Below, piece after piece: positions 9,939-22,560 of a stretch of DNA of 64,000 nt. Under the pieces are notes generated by a model that was given only the letters and a program-made list of their open reading frames with translations, was not told where the DNA came from and made no database searches. Within the stretch, counting starts at the first letter, position 1. Each line of letters opens with the position of its first letter. The translations under genes and the position numbers were made by a program. Origin of the DNA: Lecanosticta acicola (lineage: Eukaryota; Ascomycota; Dothideomycetes; Mycosphaerellales; Mycosphaerellaceae); NCBI GenBank assembly GCA_963674455.1, contig CAVMBE010000006.1:248001-312000 (forward strand). Reading direction: 5' to 3'.

Positions 9939-11849
9939 ATGAGTACACTTGCCGAATATGCTGTGAGTCTGCCCTGGGATGCGTTACGATTCTCCTAACT
10001 TGAGCCTCCCAATAGTGTGACGAGTGTCGCTCACGGAAAGTGACTTGTTCCCGCGTGGGCTCTGGATGTCAACGTTGTGTTTCAAAAGGCACCGCCTGCA
10101 CTTATTCCCGAGCTGGCATCATTCGACGAAACAAAAAGCGAAAACAAGATGCAGACGAACAGACTAGTTTCACGCCACTCAAAGTGCCCAAGCGGTCTCC
10201 ACAGCACGAAAGCGGCAGAGTTGGTCCAGAGCCTTACCTCGCCTCGGATATTGAGATCACTCGTGAGAGACTCGGAGGAGTCGATCAAATCAGCCATAAC
10301 TCGCTAGGTGCACTCTCATCTCTTTCCGAAGCTTGCGCAGCAGTATGGCATGACGATGCCGCGGCGTTTGGAAAGACAGAAAGAAAGTTCTTCCTCTTGG
10401 GAGATCGCATGAGCATCTGGGTTGATGGTCAGTCTTTCTCCGTGCCGTAAATACAAAATTAATACTGATGTCTAAGCCGTGAAAGTGTTCGTAGCCTTAA
10501 TGGACCGTGGCCAGCCTTTGCTATATCCCCCGCCTGCTCAGGTCGTCGAGCAGCTCCGAGCCTGTGCTCCATATACGGTCCAAGATGGAGCGTGGCTTGT
10601 CATGTTTTATAGCATCGTTTTAAGCCATGTGTCTTCTACTTCGCCCGAGGATGAAACAACCAAAGGCAAGCTCCGATGCAACCTTTGGTTAGCATTAAAC
10701 GATGTTCGACTGCTTTTGGAGCCCAGTGACGCTAACATTCAGGCATTGGTTATTCTTGCTTCTCATGTAGAGGAGTTTACGACCCCGTCGCTCTCTTGGA
10801 TGCTGGCTAGCAACGCCTGTAGGATGCTGCAAGCTCTGGGTGTAAATCGTCGAGGCCTTGACAAGGAGACTAAGGATCGGAGACAGCTCGCGTTCTGGCA
10901 TCTTAACCTACTGGACAAGGGCCTGGCAATGATCTTTGGCCGAGCACCAACATTCCATAGAGCTATGAGTCGCGAGATACCCATGCCCAGCATGAAACAA
11001 CTGCTCTCTTGCCAGCCACATCTCAGACCAGCGGACCAAACGTCAGGTGGGGAACACGTTCCGAGCACGTTCGGAGCGCATTTCTTTTACCAGGTTATGA
11101 TCCTCACTCTGAACATGGCGGATATATGGCATGTGCTCTATGAGGAAGGCGATGCTTCAGATGTACAAAGAGTTGGAGATGAATTGGACACATGGTATCG
11201 CAACGCGCATCAAGTCCTTGCAGCCGCTGCGATGACCGAAAAGCCCTTCCTTGACTCTTCTACCTGCTGGTCGATCGATCTTGGTCTGCATATGCTTGAC
11301 TTCAACCACTTTTATCTGGTCATTTTGCTTGCGCGGCATTCCAACCAGACAGACAAGATGAGAGAGAATTGTGTTTCCATGCTCAGTCTCCTCCCAAATC
11401 TTGTCTCTGACTCTGAGGAAGTCTTCAACGGCATCGTGTGGCAGCTGGTGTGCTGCCCCTTCACTCCTTTCTTGGCCCTCTTCGGAGAGATCTTGTCATT
11501 TTCGAAGCAAACAGCGAATTCTTCCTCCGTCGACGTGAGAAGCCTCTTGGAAGCCATGACCCGCCTCCCTCCTTTTCTCAAAGCGATGGGCGAGCGAAAT
11601 TCCTTAGCACGGAAATTGGAGAAAGTTGCCACTGTTCTGGTGTATCATGCTACTCACTTGGTTGAGGAAAAGGTACAATCGGCGCCGGCGGACTCTGGTG
11701 TCGATGTTGCTTCTTCTCTCGGAGATGCGCTTGACTGGGAATCTTTATTGGATGTCGACGCTTTATCGGGAGACATGTTGACCTCGTTGACTGGGGACAT
11801 TTTTAGTATGGACTTCAACACAGCTAATCTGGGGGACTGGATAAGCTGA
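9939..11849 (+). CDS. Zn2Cys6 fungal-specific transcription factor
   Basis: Three predicted exons: 9939-9962, 10016-10427, 10477-11849; introns of 53 and 49 bp have GTGAGT or GTCAGT donors and CTAAC or CTGAT branch points. The total is 603 codons, 602 residues. Splicing exon 1 (MSTLAEYA) to exon 2 creates the binuclear cluster CDECRSRKVTC...CQRC......C, with six cysteines spaced C-x2-C-x6-C-x6-C-x2-C-x6-C, then a basic linker RRNKKRK. The long remainder is helical and resembles the fungal transcription factor middle-homology region, and the C terminus is acidic, suiting an activation domain. The family binds CGG-type half-sites in the nucleus as homodimers. It is divergent from the disrupted monooxygenase and may have controlled it. 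An in-frame upstream ATG exists at 9798, but the short exon fits the family better. Confidence 0.9.
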
Positions 11850-13653
11850 CATTACTGGGACCCTCATCGCATTTACCGAGAAGGACCTTCGACGCGCGGT
11901 TCAATGTCGAATCATTTCTGTCGCTATACACGGGCCATGAGTGCCAGCACTTCTGAATGCTACCATCGCAAACACCCCCTGCTGTCGAGAGTTACACAAC
12001 ATTCCACCTTGCTTCGCTGAGTCAGGAACGCGAAGGTTGCATCATCTCGTCGCAATTCCCGACCTGGAAGACAAAGACACTGCAGGACACATCATCACAG
12101 GTTTGAACCGTCACCGGAATGGCGATTCCACTTCTCTGTCGACGGCATACACTCCATCACGGGACGCGTCCTCTCCTCGCATTGGCTTATCTCACAAGTA
12201 CGCTTCGGATACAAGCATACTTCACGAGTCATGCAAGCACAGTAGAGACAAATGTCTCGCCGTGCATTGGATGCGGGCGCAAGAACAACAAAATTCGATC
12301 CTACGATGCCACACGGCCCCACGATCGGAAGTATTCTTCGCAGAAACGGGGTGACCTTCGGCGGCATATGTTCGACAGAATCACTTTGATAGAGATCCAG
12401 ACCCTACAAAAAAGAATCGAAGCCATCAGGAAAAGCAGCGACGGAGATAGTGAGCGCCGCCAACGGGCAGTGTCTCGTCTCGAATACGACATGAACTATA
12501 TCATCGCGCGAGCTCACTGGAAGATAATCAATGAGGGGGCCTGGGTGTTGGCGGAAGAAGCAATACAAAAGGGTGCAACGCCGGAAGTAAAGATACCAAT
12601 CGAAAAATTACAAAAGTCTATTCCGATATTCGTGGAGGCCGTCCGAGAGGCCCGGGTACTGAAGCGCAGGTCTACTTGGCCAACAGTGCTTGCGCCATGG
12701 GGAGAAGTCGGCACGTCAAAGCGCATTGGAAGGCTGGCGACTTGTCTTGCGATGGAGCTGTCATTCCTGCAGTTCAAAGCGTGGGCCTCCACACTGCTTT
12801 GGGCTATGAGAAAGCTTATGGAATCTTGAAGTGCATTTGCATGGCTGGTGCGAGAATTCTGTATTCTGTGTCTTTCATTGAGACGAGCTTGCCTATCAGA
12901 CGCTGAAGCATGGATTTTGATGTTATCCAACTCTGTCAGAAATACGACTAGCAGCATCGGCATGGACGAGCGCTGGACTCCCAACTGTTGAGCACTGTTC
13001 AGCAAAGTATACATACTCCGAACCCTTGGCAGATCTACTCCAGCGGCTCTTGCTTGTACCAGAGGGTTTGACTTCCAACCCCACTCTTCTTGCGGCTTCC
13101 CAATTATTCCACATGCTTGGCTTGCTCCCTGAAACGTCGTCCTTCGCCTTCTGAAACGCGGCTCCGATAGAGGGTAACGATGAAGGTACCGGCTGCCCAA
13201 GAACGATCGTTGCGGCATCAGCAGTTCTTTCATGACACCTGCCATATACTGAAGAGTTTCCTCCAACAATGCCATGGCCTGTTTGCTCGGGCCACCGAAC
13301 AGGACAGGACCGAGATTGGGTTGGGTGGCGATAGAGGCCAATCGAGAAGCGTGAAAGCCTTTCGAGCACCTGTATCGACGAGTAGAGCGTTGTAGGTGGA
13401 CATGGACCTGACTCGGAAACGACATGTTAAAGACTGGTGGAGTGAGAAGTGAGAGGTCCCAGTCGTGAGTTTTCGGTATCGGGAATTCGAGTTCGATCGT
13501 CACAAGCTAAACCTAATCGAACGCTAAGGAAAGGCGCTAAGATAGCCTGCTTGAAGAACCGTCTGTGCTTTGATCGTACAATAGTGGGAATGCACTTCTT
13601 CTCGACTATTGAAGCCCTTTTGCAGCACCGCTCGTGGCACCACTTGTTGCTCG
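11850..13653. other. Interval with conflicting open frames, no gene that I can confirm
   Basis: Two frames overlap on opposite strands. On plus, 12119-12829 (236 codons) contains a helical, charged stretch (12390-12690, with LQKRIEAIRK and KIPIEKLQKSIPIF) that looks coding. On minus, 13503-12514 (329 codons) includes QAMALLEETLQYMAGVMKEL, also protein-like, but its second half is the antisense of the first frame. Neither carries a domain I recognise. A degraded regulator or a genus-specific gene is possible. Confidence 0.35.
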
Positions 13654-16402
13654 TCATTTCTGTTGGAAAGGGTCAGGCCCAAGCCGCTGTTCCAATACTT
13701 TTCTAATCCTTTCCAACACCCTCGGCTCGCTGTCGTCGTACTTCTCCAACGACTCTACCAACACATCCCAAGCCTCAAGGTAGCTATCCCCATGGAAGTA
13801 CTCCCACTCGTCCACGGCAGATAGGGTCAGCTCGGCCAGTGATCGCCAGTCCAGTTGCTCTCCCCCAGGATACATAGGATCTTTATACCGACCGTAACGC
13901 GGAAATTTTTTGAACTTGCTGGTCAGAACTCTCACTAGCGTCTTGAGGTTTCTGGAGATAGCCTGGTAAAGGAGAGGAATGTGGTCGCAGATTAGATGCG
14001 CACTTATCAAGTCCCTGGCGAATAGCCACTCAAGCTCGGCGACAGGAAGGTTCTTGAGGAACGAAGTATCCCCTCTCAGTAGTCCACTTTGAATCTCGGT
14101 CCAGAGCTCGGTCTTGCCAGATTGGAAGATCAGAGAAAATGCGGATCGGCTTTTGCGATCTTTAATCGTCATATCGGCTCCCTGCCGAAGGAGTTCCCGG
14201 ACGCATGTGGAGTTATTTCTCTCGACCGCCAGTAAAAGAGGAGTGCGGCCTTCTCCATCGGGACAGTCGACAGATCGTTTGCAGGTTCGAATGATATTGG
14301 CTACCCCAATGATTTCAACGTTCCACGTGCGTTCGTGCTCTATCGCTAAATGGAGAAAGGTAGTTTTGGTTCCCTTAACGAACGAGTCCGATCCAAGGCT
14401 GTTGTCGATGACGAAAGCAGACTCTTGCCCTTCCTTCCATCGCTGGGGTAATAACAGAGCAGTGATGATTCTGCGAAACTCGCGATGCTCAAGTAGGTTG
14501 TCCAGGAGGATTTTGGCGCAGCTCCAGTGGTGCCCTTTGGTGGCCAGAGTCAATGCAGTTTCTCCGCAAGAGTCGACTTCATCCTGGAAATGCCACACCG
14601 TCCCACTCGAACGGGCCGCATTGTCTGTCCAAGCCTGTAGAATACGTCTTAGATTACGTTCTTCCCCTGCGCCAGCTGCCAGTACTACAGCCTTGCAACC
14701 CGTCTGTCCGCGCTGCCAAGATACTGCTTTCGAGTGTTGGAGCAAATCGTCCACAACTTCGAGGGTCCCGTACTGAGCGGCTACACAGATTGCGGGCTTG
14801 ACACCGCTCAATAAAGGATCGGGTCGGAATTCCATGATCTCGGTGTACATCTCTCCCTTATCCCGCTTGCTCTCCATGATTGCGTACAGTAAAGCGGTCT
14901 CTCCTTCAAGGTCAACAACGTTTACGCCCGCCCCGTTGTTGAGAGCTCGTCGGACTCCTTTTAGAATTCCGTTTCTTGCACTCGACAGAAGCATCTGATC
15001 CCAGTGGCCGTCTTTGGGGTCCCAGCTTGGGTCGTATCGCGGGCAATCGATTGGATATTTGAGGAGCTGATCCGATTCCAATCCAGTATCTCTGTCTCTG
15101 AGACGGAGGAGGGGTATTCTCATGACGTACAGGCAGTTTAAGGCACCTGCTATGGCAAGGACAAGTGTGGCGCTCTGTCCCCAGTCGGTAATTGATCCAG
15201 ACTTGGGAAGTCTTCTGCTCAAATCTTCGATGCTGTAAATCCCGACGATGACCGAAGGAATCAGTTCAATCCATTTAGAGAACACTGTCGCCGACAGACT
15301 AGCCCAATGATAGTCCGATAATGCGTGTTTTCTCTTTTCCAGACGTTGGTCGCCCGGAGCTAAAGCAGTCCAATCCTTCTTCAGTCTATCAAAATCATCG
15401 GTGTTCTTGAAGTCCAACCAGATGCCGTGGCACAAGATCAGGGCACGAATAGCAATGTAGATCCAGGTTGCAGATGATGGTCCCGTAAGAGAGTCCACTC
15501 GTCCCCACCACACGATGTAAGTGTGACTCATATCTTTAAAGTTGCTTGGAATGCTTGAAAGCATCAAGATCATCATTAGCAATCCGACCAGTTGATTCGC
15601 TGCGGATAGCTTGACAAACAAGCGCGCCGAGAGCGTGCCTTTATCGGATGTGGTCATTTGAAGCCCGGCGGCGGTGAAGTCAATACATATACAAGCTATT
15701 ACGACCTCTGGAAAATTGAGATTCTTGAACGGAGGTTGCGTTGCCGCGGCCTTGGCTGCGTTGAAGTTCAAGTAGAGTAGATCTGACGAAGTTCAGTAGA
15801 CGCCATGAAGTTCCAAGAAAGGACAACGTACTCAAGAGCTGCGCTGCTCCTAGTTCTTTGGCCCCGCCTTCATCCACGAATATCAGCCCCATGGCCATCG
15901 TGTAGAGTATCAAGCCAATCGTAATATACAGTCCAACTCTAGTCCCAAGACCACCTATGTCTGGGTCAACTGTTAGATCGTCTGTCCGCGTGGAGTTTGT
16001 GTGGCTGCCCAGCAGCATCACGCTGGAGTTTTGGACCCGGTGAGAGATTTGCGCACATGTTGGCGCAATCGTCAACATCCACAACAAGGGTGGTAAATAG
16101 CAGAGGAAGCGGAAAAATCCTGTTCGCAACGGTATACGGTCCAGCTCCTTCTTGGACACGAGTACGTTCTTCTTCTCCGCGGCTAGATCATGATCTTTCG
16201 ACTCGGTGGGTTCAGAACATTCTGGTTTGGAACGCGAGCCTGCGCTGTTTCCGGGAGACGACCAGCATCTCCAAATTCGCCCCCAAAGAGTTTTCCACGA
16301 TGTTCGGGTCCAAATTTCGACGCCGTAACAGCCAATGCAGCATGTAATAAGAAAGATGATTTCGAGGGTGCCAAGAACGAGTTCGTAGAGATCTGGTGCC
16401 AT
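13654..16402 (-). CDS. Multi-pass membrane protein with C-terminal ankyrin repeats
   Basis: Exons 16402-15832 and 15782-13654 with a 49-bp intron (GTACGT donor) give 900 codons, 899 residues. About eight hydrophobic spans occur in the first half, for example LVLGTLEIIFLITCCIGCYG near residue 10, VGLYITIGLILYTMAMGLIF near 160 and SATLVLAIAGALNCLYVM near 370. The second half holds ankyrin-type units such as GETALLYAIMES, GETALTLATKGHHWSCAKIL and GRTPLLLAVERNNSTCVREL, followed by a charged tail. Membrane plus ankyrin architecture suggests a channel-like or scaffold protein at a cellular membrane, but no transporter signature is visible, so function is open. Such proteins are common and variable in fungi. 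Its 3' end lies near the uncertain interval; upstream is an empty 760 bp before DAHP synthase. Confidence 0.85.
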
Positions 16403-17165
16403 AGAGACGAATGAAGCGACGGTAGTTGTGTGTCAGTCTGTGTAACGAACGCGCGGAGCGCTCCCGTATTAAATGCTCGAGGACTTGATGGCGACAAGAA
16501 TCCCTGCGACCCCTGCTGCCGCAAATGCGGCGTATGCATAGTCATGGTGAATGGCCTGCTCTCCGCGAGGCTACACCATCAAATGAATTGACGCCTATAC
16601 TTGACGGCGGGTGCGTGGCAGTGTCAAGAGTACGAGGGATATTGCATTGCACGCCTGGCAAAGCACCTCTGTGGAGCCGTGATGCTGGTATTTTTGTGAT
16701 TGGCTCAGGACCCCAGTGCATTGGCAGCACGGCGCTATCCTGCATCGGCGGAGACAACATCTTGTGAGAAGGTGATGGTAGCAGCGAATCGCTCAGAATT
16801 AATTGGATGTGGTTGCTCGAAGATGATATCGTATGGTCTATGTTGGGAGTATGGATGCATAGAGGAAGAGAGTTTGATCGTGGAGGTGAAGTTAATGTGC
16901 TCAGGCTTGCTTACTGTGCCTTGCTGACTGGACAATGCTCGTCATTGGCGTAACAAGCGAGGAGCTAGTACGGAAATAGAATGGGACAAACTCACAGACC
17001 GGGCACTAAAGTGTCATTTTCTTGGGGAAAGGACCGAGAAATCCGAACCGGACGAGACGAAGACTCACACTTCGACTCATACCTCACCATTGGCGCATTG
17101 AAAAGCTCTCTCCATTCGGACTGTCTTCTGGAACTGTACAACCGTTTACCATTTGACTCGCTATC
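16403..17165. promoter_or_regulatory. Divergent interval, ankyrin protein / DAHP synthase
   Basis: No coding frame is convincing. TTGACTCG lies 12 bp before the DAHP synthase ATG and CGACTCA at about 17075; both resemble the TGACTCA site of Gcn4/Cpc1, the general amino-acid control activator, imperfectly. Confidence 0.35.
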
Positions 17166-18374
17166 ATGTCTGAGGTAGGAAACATCGGCCCATGCATACA
17201 TCTTGATACGATCTAACCAGCGTTTCCACCGCAGTTCTTCATGAAAAATGAATTCGTTGGTCAGCGCCATGGCGTCGAGGACTGGCGGATTCGTGGCATG
17301 ACGCCCCTCACTCCTCCTGATCTCCTACAGCATGAGGTCCGACAGACCGAAAAGTCGAAAGAGACCGTCATCAAGGGCCGCAACGAGGCGGTCGACATTG
17401 TACAAGGCCGCGACGAGAATCGCCGTCTCATGGTCGTCATTGGACCATGTTCGATTCACGACCCTCAAATGGCGCTTGAGTACTGCGATCGACTGCTAGA
17501 GCTGAAGAAGAAGTACGAGGATGACCTGTTGATTGTCATGAGGAGCTACTTGGAGAAGCCGCGAACCACTGTTGGTTGGAAGGGTCTGGTCAATGACCCG
17601 GACATCGACAACACCTTCAACATTAGCAAGGGCCTGCGCATCGCAAGACAGATGTTTGTGGATCTAACAACCAAGGGCATGCCTTTGGCTAGCGAAATGC
17701 TGGACCCCATCTCCCCGCAGTTCACGGCAGATCTATTGTCTGTTGGCGCGGTCGGTGCACGCACAACTGAATCACAAGTTCACCGTGAGCTTGCATCTGG
17801 TCTGTCTTTCCCTGTTGGTTTCAAAAATGGCACAGACGGTACGCTCCGTGTTGCCATTGACGCTATCGGCGCTGTCAAGTCTCCCCATCGTTTCCTCTCC
17901 GTCACGAAGCCCGGAAACGTTGCCATCGTTGGTACCGACGGCAACGACGATTGCTTCGTGATCCTTCGTGGTGGTAGCAAGGGCACGAACTACGACGCGA
18001 AATCGATTGCCGAAGCCAAGGCGGCACTCAAGAAGCAAGATCTGCGACAGCTCTTGATGGTAGACTGCAGCCACGGCAATTCGGAGAAGAACCATAAGAA
18101 CCAGCCAAAGGTTGCCAAAGCTCTTGCTGACCAGATTCGCGAGGGAGAGACTGCCATCATGGGCGTGATGATCGAGTCCAACATCAACGAGGGCAGCCAA
18201 AAGGTTCCTCCAGAGGGCAAGGCTGGTCTCAAGTATGGCGTGAGCATCACAGATGCTTGCATCGGCTGGAAGGATACCGAGGAGGTGCTGTTGGAGCTCG
18301 CAGATGCTGTGCGCGCCAGGAGAGGAAAGCTTGGCCCCGTCAAGCAGACGAACGGCGCTAACGGTCACGCCTAA
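17166..18374 (+). CDS. 3-deoxy-D-arabino-heptulosonate 7-phosphate (DAHP) synthase
   Basis: Class I (AroF/G/H, yeast Aro3/Aro4 type) enzyme condensing phosphoenolpyruvate with erythrose 4-phosphate, the first shikimate-pathway step, in the cytosol. Exon 1 is nine bases (MSE, 17166-17174); a 60-bp intron with CTAAC branch point precedes exon 2 at 17235-18374, giving 382 residues, close to the family's ~370. Visible signatures are VVIGPCSIHDP (PEP/metal region), MRSYLEKPRTTVGWKG, KNGTDGT, LRGGSKGTNYD and MVDCSHGNSEKNH, so the active site appears complete. Yeast homologues are feedback-inhibited by Phe or Tyr; I cannot tell which applies. The tiny first exon explains why the first in-frame ATG at 17241 would miss FF before MKNEF. 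Isolated gene, not in an aromatic cluster. Confidence 0.95.
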
Positions 18375-19731
18375 GTCCATTGACCGATGCGACTGTCTCT
18401 ACCTTTCTTTGCATGGCGTACAGATCGATTTTCGAGTTGCTAAAAGTTGAGATCGGCCATGCTTTGTATGGCTGAGGCGTGTAAAATGAGCGAGTACAGG
18501 TAGACATGAATATACCAAGACTCTCGATTGCAGCCTTCACCTGCGAGGTGGCCTGGTGGTATTCGACCAGCAATGCATAAGTTTTTCCAGCTTGCGAAAG
18601 GCTGAGTTGGATCCTTGTGCTATACACGGCATACAGGCTGACTGCACAGTTCACACTTCTAGATATTCGAGCTCTGAGAGACCGATCCCAGCTTCATACA
18701 CTCCATCGGACGACAACGATGTCGCTATCCGATGATGGCAACGACGGCGCAACTGGTCTTGTGGAGAGACAACATACTGCCGGACAGCTCTGGTGGGTCG
18801 TATTGGCCTGCAGCCGAGCACATAGACGACGGATGAACACGATTGAGCCCGGAAACGCAGATACTGTGGAAACCAATAGACCAAGCAATGACCGGCCGTA
18901 TTTGGTGATGTGCAGCAGGAAAGAAAGCATACTCTTGCCGTCATGTCTGTACATTGCAAGCATCATCTTCACGCGGGCATTCTGGAGCACATGTGGCCAC
19001 ATCGACCCAACGCCAGGAGATAGCCACGTCTATCTTCCAAACGGGAACCGCTTCCTCCCTTGGCAGCAACGATCAAGCAGTATCCGGTGTTCCTCAGCAT
19101 CACTCTGAGTTTTGGAGTTTCCTCATGGGCAAACAATGGCTGCGCGGCAATACCATCTGTCAACCACAGAGGAACTACAAATGGGGCTTTTCATCTCATC
19201 TCTCGTGCTCATTTTGCATTGCTACGGTTCTCGTCCTCCAATGTTTACTCACTTTACACAAGTTTGGCCCAATAGTCGGGATGACCGGATGAGATATTGT
19301 TTCAACATGGAAAAAGACATTTACACTCTTGCGGCTGGTATTCAGGAAAGTATTGGCTCTTCTGCTGAGAAGGCTGGCTGATAAGGTGTTGGATGAGAGG
19401 GTAGATGCGGAGACAAATGGCATGCAGGTGAACACGACTGGATTACCGTGTGCTAGCAAGAATCAATCTCCAAAGCCTGCGAAGTGCTAACTGCGCGCTT
19501 CTTATTCATTTATTGAGATGGACGATTGGACCTGCCATCATACTTCCGCCTAGCAATCTCACTTGCTCCAGCCTCCCTTTTCAAGCTCATCGCTCCCCGA
19601 GGTAAGTACATTACACAAAAAGTAGCCGTTCAATTCCTCATTCGTGATGTACTGTGATCCCCCCACGATGCCCTCGAGACCGTGCCCAACGCCGTGCTTG
19701 ACATGTTATAGATACAAAAAAACCTTCCTCC
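18375..19731. other. Intergenic interval without a supported gene
   Basis: Short open frames occur on both strands. A minus-strand frame around 18700-19000 has a hydrophobic patch (LLGLLVSTVSAFPGSIVF) but no family resemblance and no clear exon structure. I see no tRNA or repeat. Confidence 0.45.
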
Positions 19732-20097
19732 TCAATGCCTCTGAGTAGCATCGTTGAAGAATGTGACGTCCATATCCATGGCCAATCTCTCCTCCATTGA
19801 GATTCCGGGTCTTCGTCGTTCGCTTTCTGAGAATGCGAATCTTCTGTTCCTGCAAGATCGGGTTGCGATGGTGTCTGCTATACCAGAAGGATCTTGAGGT
19901 CCGATGGTTTGTTGGCTCGTAGTATGTGTAGGGCTTCGGCTTAGAGGTGACGAGCACAGTGAGCTGGAAGGCGAGGAGCTAGTGCTGGAAGTAGGAGAGC
20001 CGCGATCGAAGGCTTTGGGATCATTTGGCTGTCGTGATGATGTGGAAAGCGAAGCAATGCTGATGGCGATGGCTGGCGTGAACGATTGGTTGGACAT
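19732..20097 (-). CDS. Small serine/proline-rich hypothetical protein
   Basis: A single open frame of 121 residues from an ATG at 20097 (MSNQSFTPAIAISIAS). The first half is low-complexity Ser/Thr/Pro (SSSPSSSLCSSPLSRSPTH), the second half is charged with FAFSESERRRPGISMEERLAMDMDV, a pattern like short conserved fungal proteins with a phosphorylatable N terminus and conserved acidic-basic tail. No domain is recognised. Serine-rich composition can arise by chance, so coding status is moderate. It stands alone between two sparse intervals. Confidence 0.5.
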   Translation of the reverse strand: MSNQSFTPAIAISIASLSTSSRQPNDPKAFDRGSPTSSTSSSPSSSLCSSPLSRSPTHTTSQQTIGPQDPSGIADTIATRSCRNRRFAFSESERRRPGISMEERLAMDMDVTFFNDATQRH

Positions 20098-22560
20098 GAT
20101 GAACGTTCTATAAGGCCTTTTTGTTGGGTTGTCTTGGTGAGGTATTGTTCTTGTCGATGGTAAATGTGCTCTTCTCCAATTTCTGATGTATTGAACAAGT
20201 AGAGCGGATGGAAGGCGACTGTGAGTGCTTTTGTTTCTGCAAGGGTTTCACAATTGTGATGCTATGGGGTGCCATGTCAAACGACAGACTGACGCGGTCA
20301 GGAGACATGTCAGCAGCTTGCGCAGCTCACACCTGCTTCAACCTCCGCCCCGACCACGCCATCTCTCCAGGAATGAGGCGTCTTTGCTCATCGAAATTTT
20401 ATACGGGCGGTTGCGACCGTTATCGATACTCTGTCTGACTCTGCTGTGTCTGTGGTCCTGAGTTTCACTTTAATTGTTGGCAAGATAACAAGTTGCTGCA
20501 CTGCGAAGATGCTGTAATCGGAGTTGTTTAGAGCAGTCTCCGTGCTGATACTAGCTGCGTATCTTCGACGACCTTGACGATTTCATGGTCAGCCTGGTAA
20601 TGGTTCGTTCGGCGGCGAAGACTGTATGTTTGTAGCCTCGTTTTTGATCAACATACCGGTCAAGGTCTGAGAAGTCCTGTAGTAACATGGCCGCTCAAGA
20701 TAGAAGTTTGGGCGCTAAATGCCACTGCGAGAATGACTGCTATCACCTAATCGCCAACCCGGTTCTGGTCTGTGATGGGTCAGTGTCAAAATCGAGAAGA
20801 GAACATGCGCATGTGAATATGGGAGAGAGATGATATGGATCGAATGAAGCTGGCATCCTGCTGTAGAAAAAGAGCAAGAAGCTCCATTGGTCAAAGATGA
20901 TGATTGTTGCATCGCAACCGATCGAGGTGACTCCACTTTTTTAGAACGTCAATTGGTGTCAACCCTGTCGTTGGTGATGCTCTGGCTGGTGATGCTCCGG
21001 CTGATGATGCCCCGGCTGGTAATGCCCTGGCTGGTGATGTGCTGAGCAATGAATCTCTAGGTGGTGAGTTCCCAGCTGGTAATGCTCTAGTTGGTGATGT
21101 TCTAGGTGGTGAACTCCTAGCTAGCAAGTTGGTGACTTCTGGCTAGTGACTCTCTAGGTGTAATTTTCTAGCTAGTGAAATTGCAGCTGAAGTTGCCACG
21201 CTAGAGCGCTTGAAAAACAAAAAACCAAAGTCGTAGCTAGCTTGCTAGCTAGAGTGCCAGAGATGAAAGTTGCGTTGACTCTAGTGAATCGAAGGGCCTG
21301 CAAAGCTGTCGACAGTCTTCTCAAAAGAAAATGTCTGGAGATAGAAGGAAGACATTGTGCGGGTTTACTGGTCGCGTTTAAAGCCGATGGTTTCGCGAAT
21401 GATGACGGACATATCGCAGACATTCTACATGTAATCGTGCAAGGTTTACCAGGGAGATCTGCATTGTTGCTGCGCTATAGAAGAGAGCAGTAACGGTATG
21501 CTACAGCAGAACGAGGCTAGGATAGATTCTCTCCACCGTTGGAACGATAGGAGTTGAACAATAACGTCCGTGGAACCTCACCTCGACCTTGTCAGCTCTG
21601 ACAAGATACCGCGACGACCAGGACTTGCGAAGATGTTCGAAGAGGCGAGTATGTCCGTCCATTAAATAGTCCTCCAGTACCACTGAAGCGGGTGACAGAA
21701 GGGTGGAGAAGACGAGGTGCTGCTTACACCCATGTTGGTTGATCTTCCACTGATTGATGAAGTAGGCTTGGAGGCTATGTGGTGGAGCCAGGAAGCAGGC
21801 AAATCGTGGGTGTTGGTGCTCTCTCGAAGGCACTCCTCGAGCGCTGGCAGAGCCGCGAATGACCTACCGGGCAAGAATGATAATCGGCATTCACATGTCT
21901 GTGTATGCGACTCTGCGTGCGGACAGGATTGGCGACGTCTCGTCGTACCGCCACCAATTACATTTTGAAGTTGATGTCGTGGTGAAGAGGAAGAGGAGGA
22001 AAGAGTCTGCAGAAGGTCAATTTCAATTCTGCGCACAGATCTCCTGGGGCCCGTCCCGATCCCGAAAGCTTGGTATAGCTACACTTAGTATCAAGACGCC
22101 GAACGAAGATCGTCCACTCACTTCTACGGGACATTTCTGCTGTAAAATTACTTGTTGAAGACTACCAGAATGTAATTTACGCTGGTTGTCAAGACTCCAG
22201 AGTGCGATGGAATTTCTATGCTACCCCCTGACCCTCTCGCAGGACCACCCCGTCTTCGGAGTTTCGTCTGTGTTCAAAGTCGTCACGGTAGGCGGTCTAC
22301 TCCCACTCCCGAGCAGAGAGAGATGGTATGTGTCCCCAGTGTGGTTCTTATCTGCTCCTCCGTGGCCACCGTGGCTATTTTAGGCCGTTGTACAGGGACG
22401 TTACGGCTGAGAATTTCAATTGGGCCCCTGTTCTGTTTGGGGGCATTTGATGATCGCCGCGCTTCGTTACGTGGTTTGGGAGAGGAAAGAAGACGTGAGG
22501 CCTGTTGTTTTGTTTAAGAAGGAGGAATAGATCTGTGTAGAGATACGATATCGAAGGCGG
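20098..22560. other. Sparse interval containing a minisatellite
   Basis: Apart from the 15-bp tandem repeat at 20970-21119, I find only short competing frames, for example 21242-21493 on plus and 21423-21172 on minus, which overlap as mirror images. None shows a family motif. Confidence 0.45.
20970..21119. repeat. 15-bp minisatellite, ten degenerate units
   Basis: Units of 15 bp with consensus GCTGGTGATGCTCTG run without gaps from 20970 to 21119; neighbouring sequence to ~21175 keeps weaker similarity. Because 15 is divisible by three, the minus strand stays open as five-residue repeats of SPARA/LPAGA type, but codon content is uniform and I do not treat it as a gene. Confidence 0.85.

Noticed and set aside
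20891..21127. 78-codon minus frame of Ala/Pro/Ser repeats
   Set aside because: It is the translation of the 15-bp minisatellite; open frame follows from unit length.
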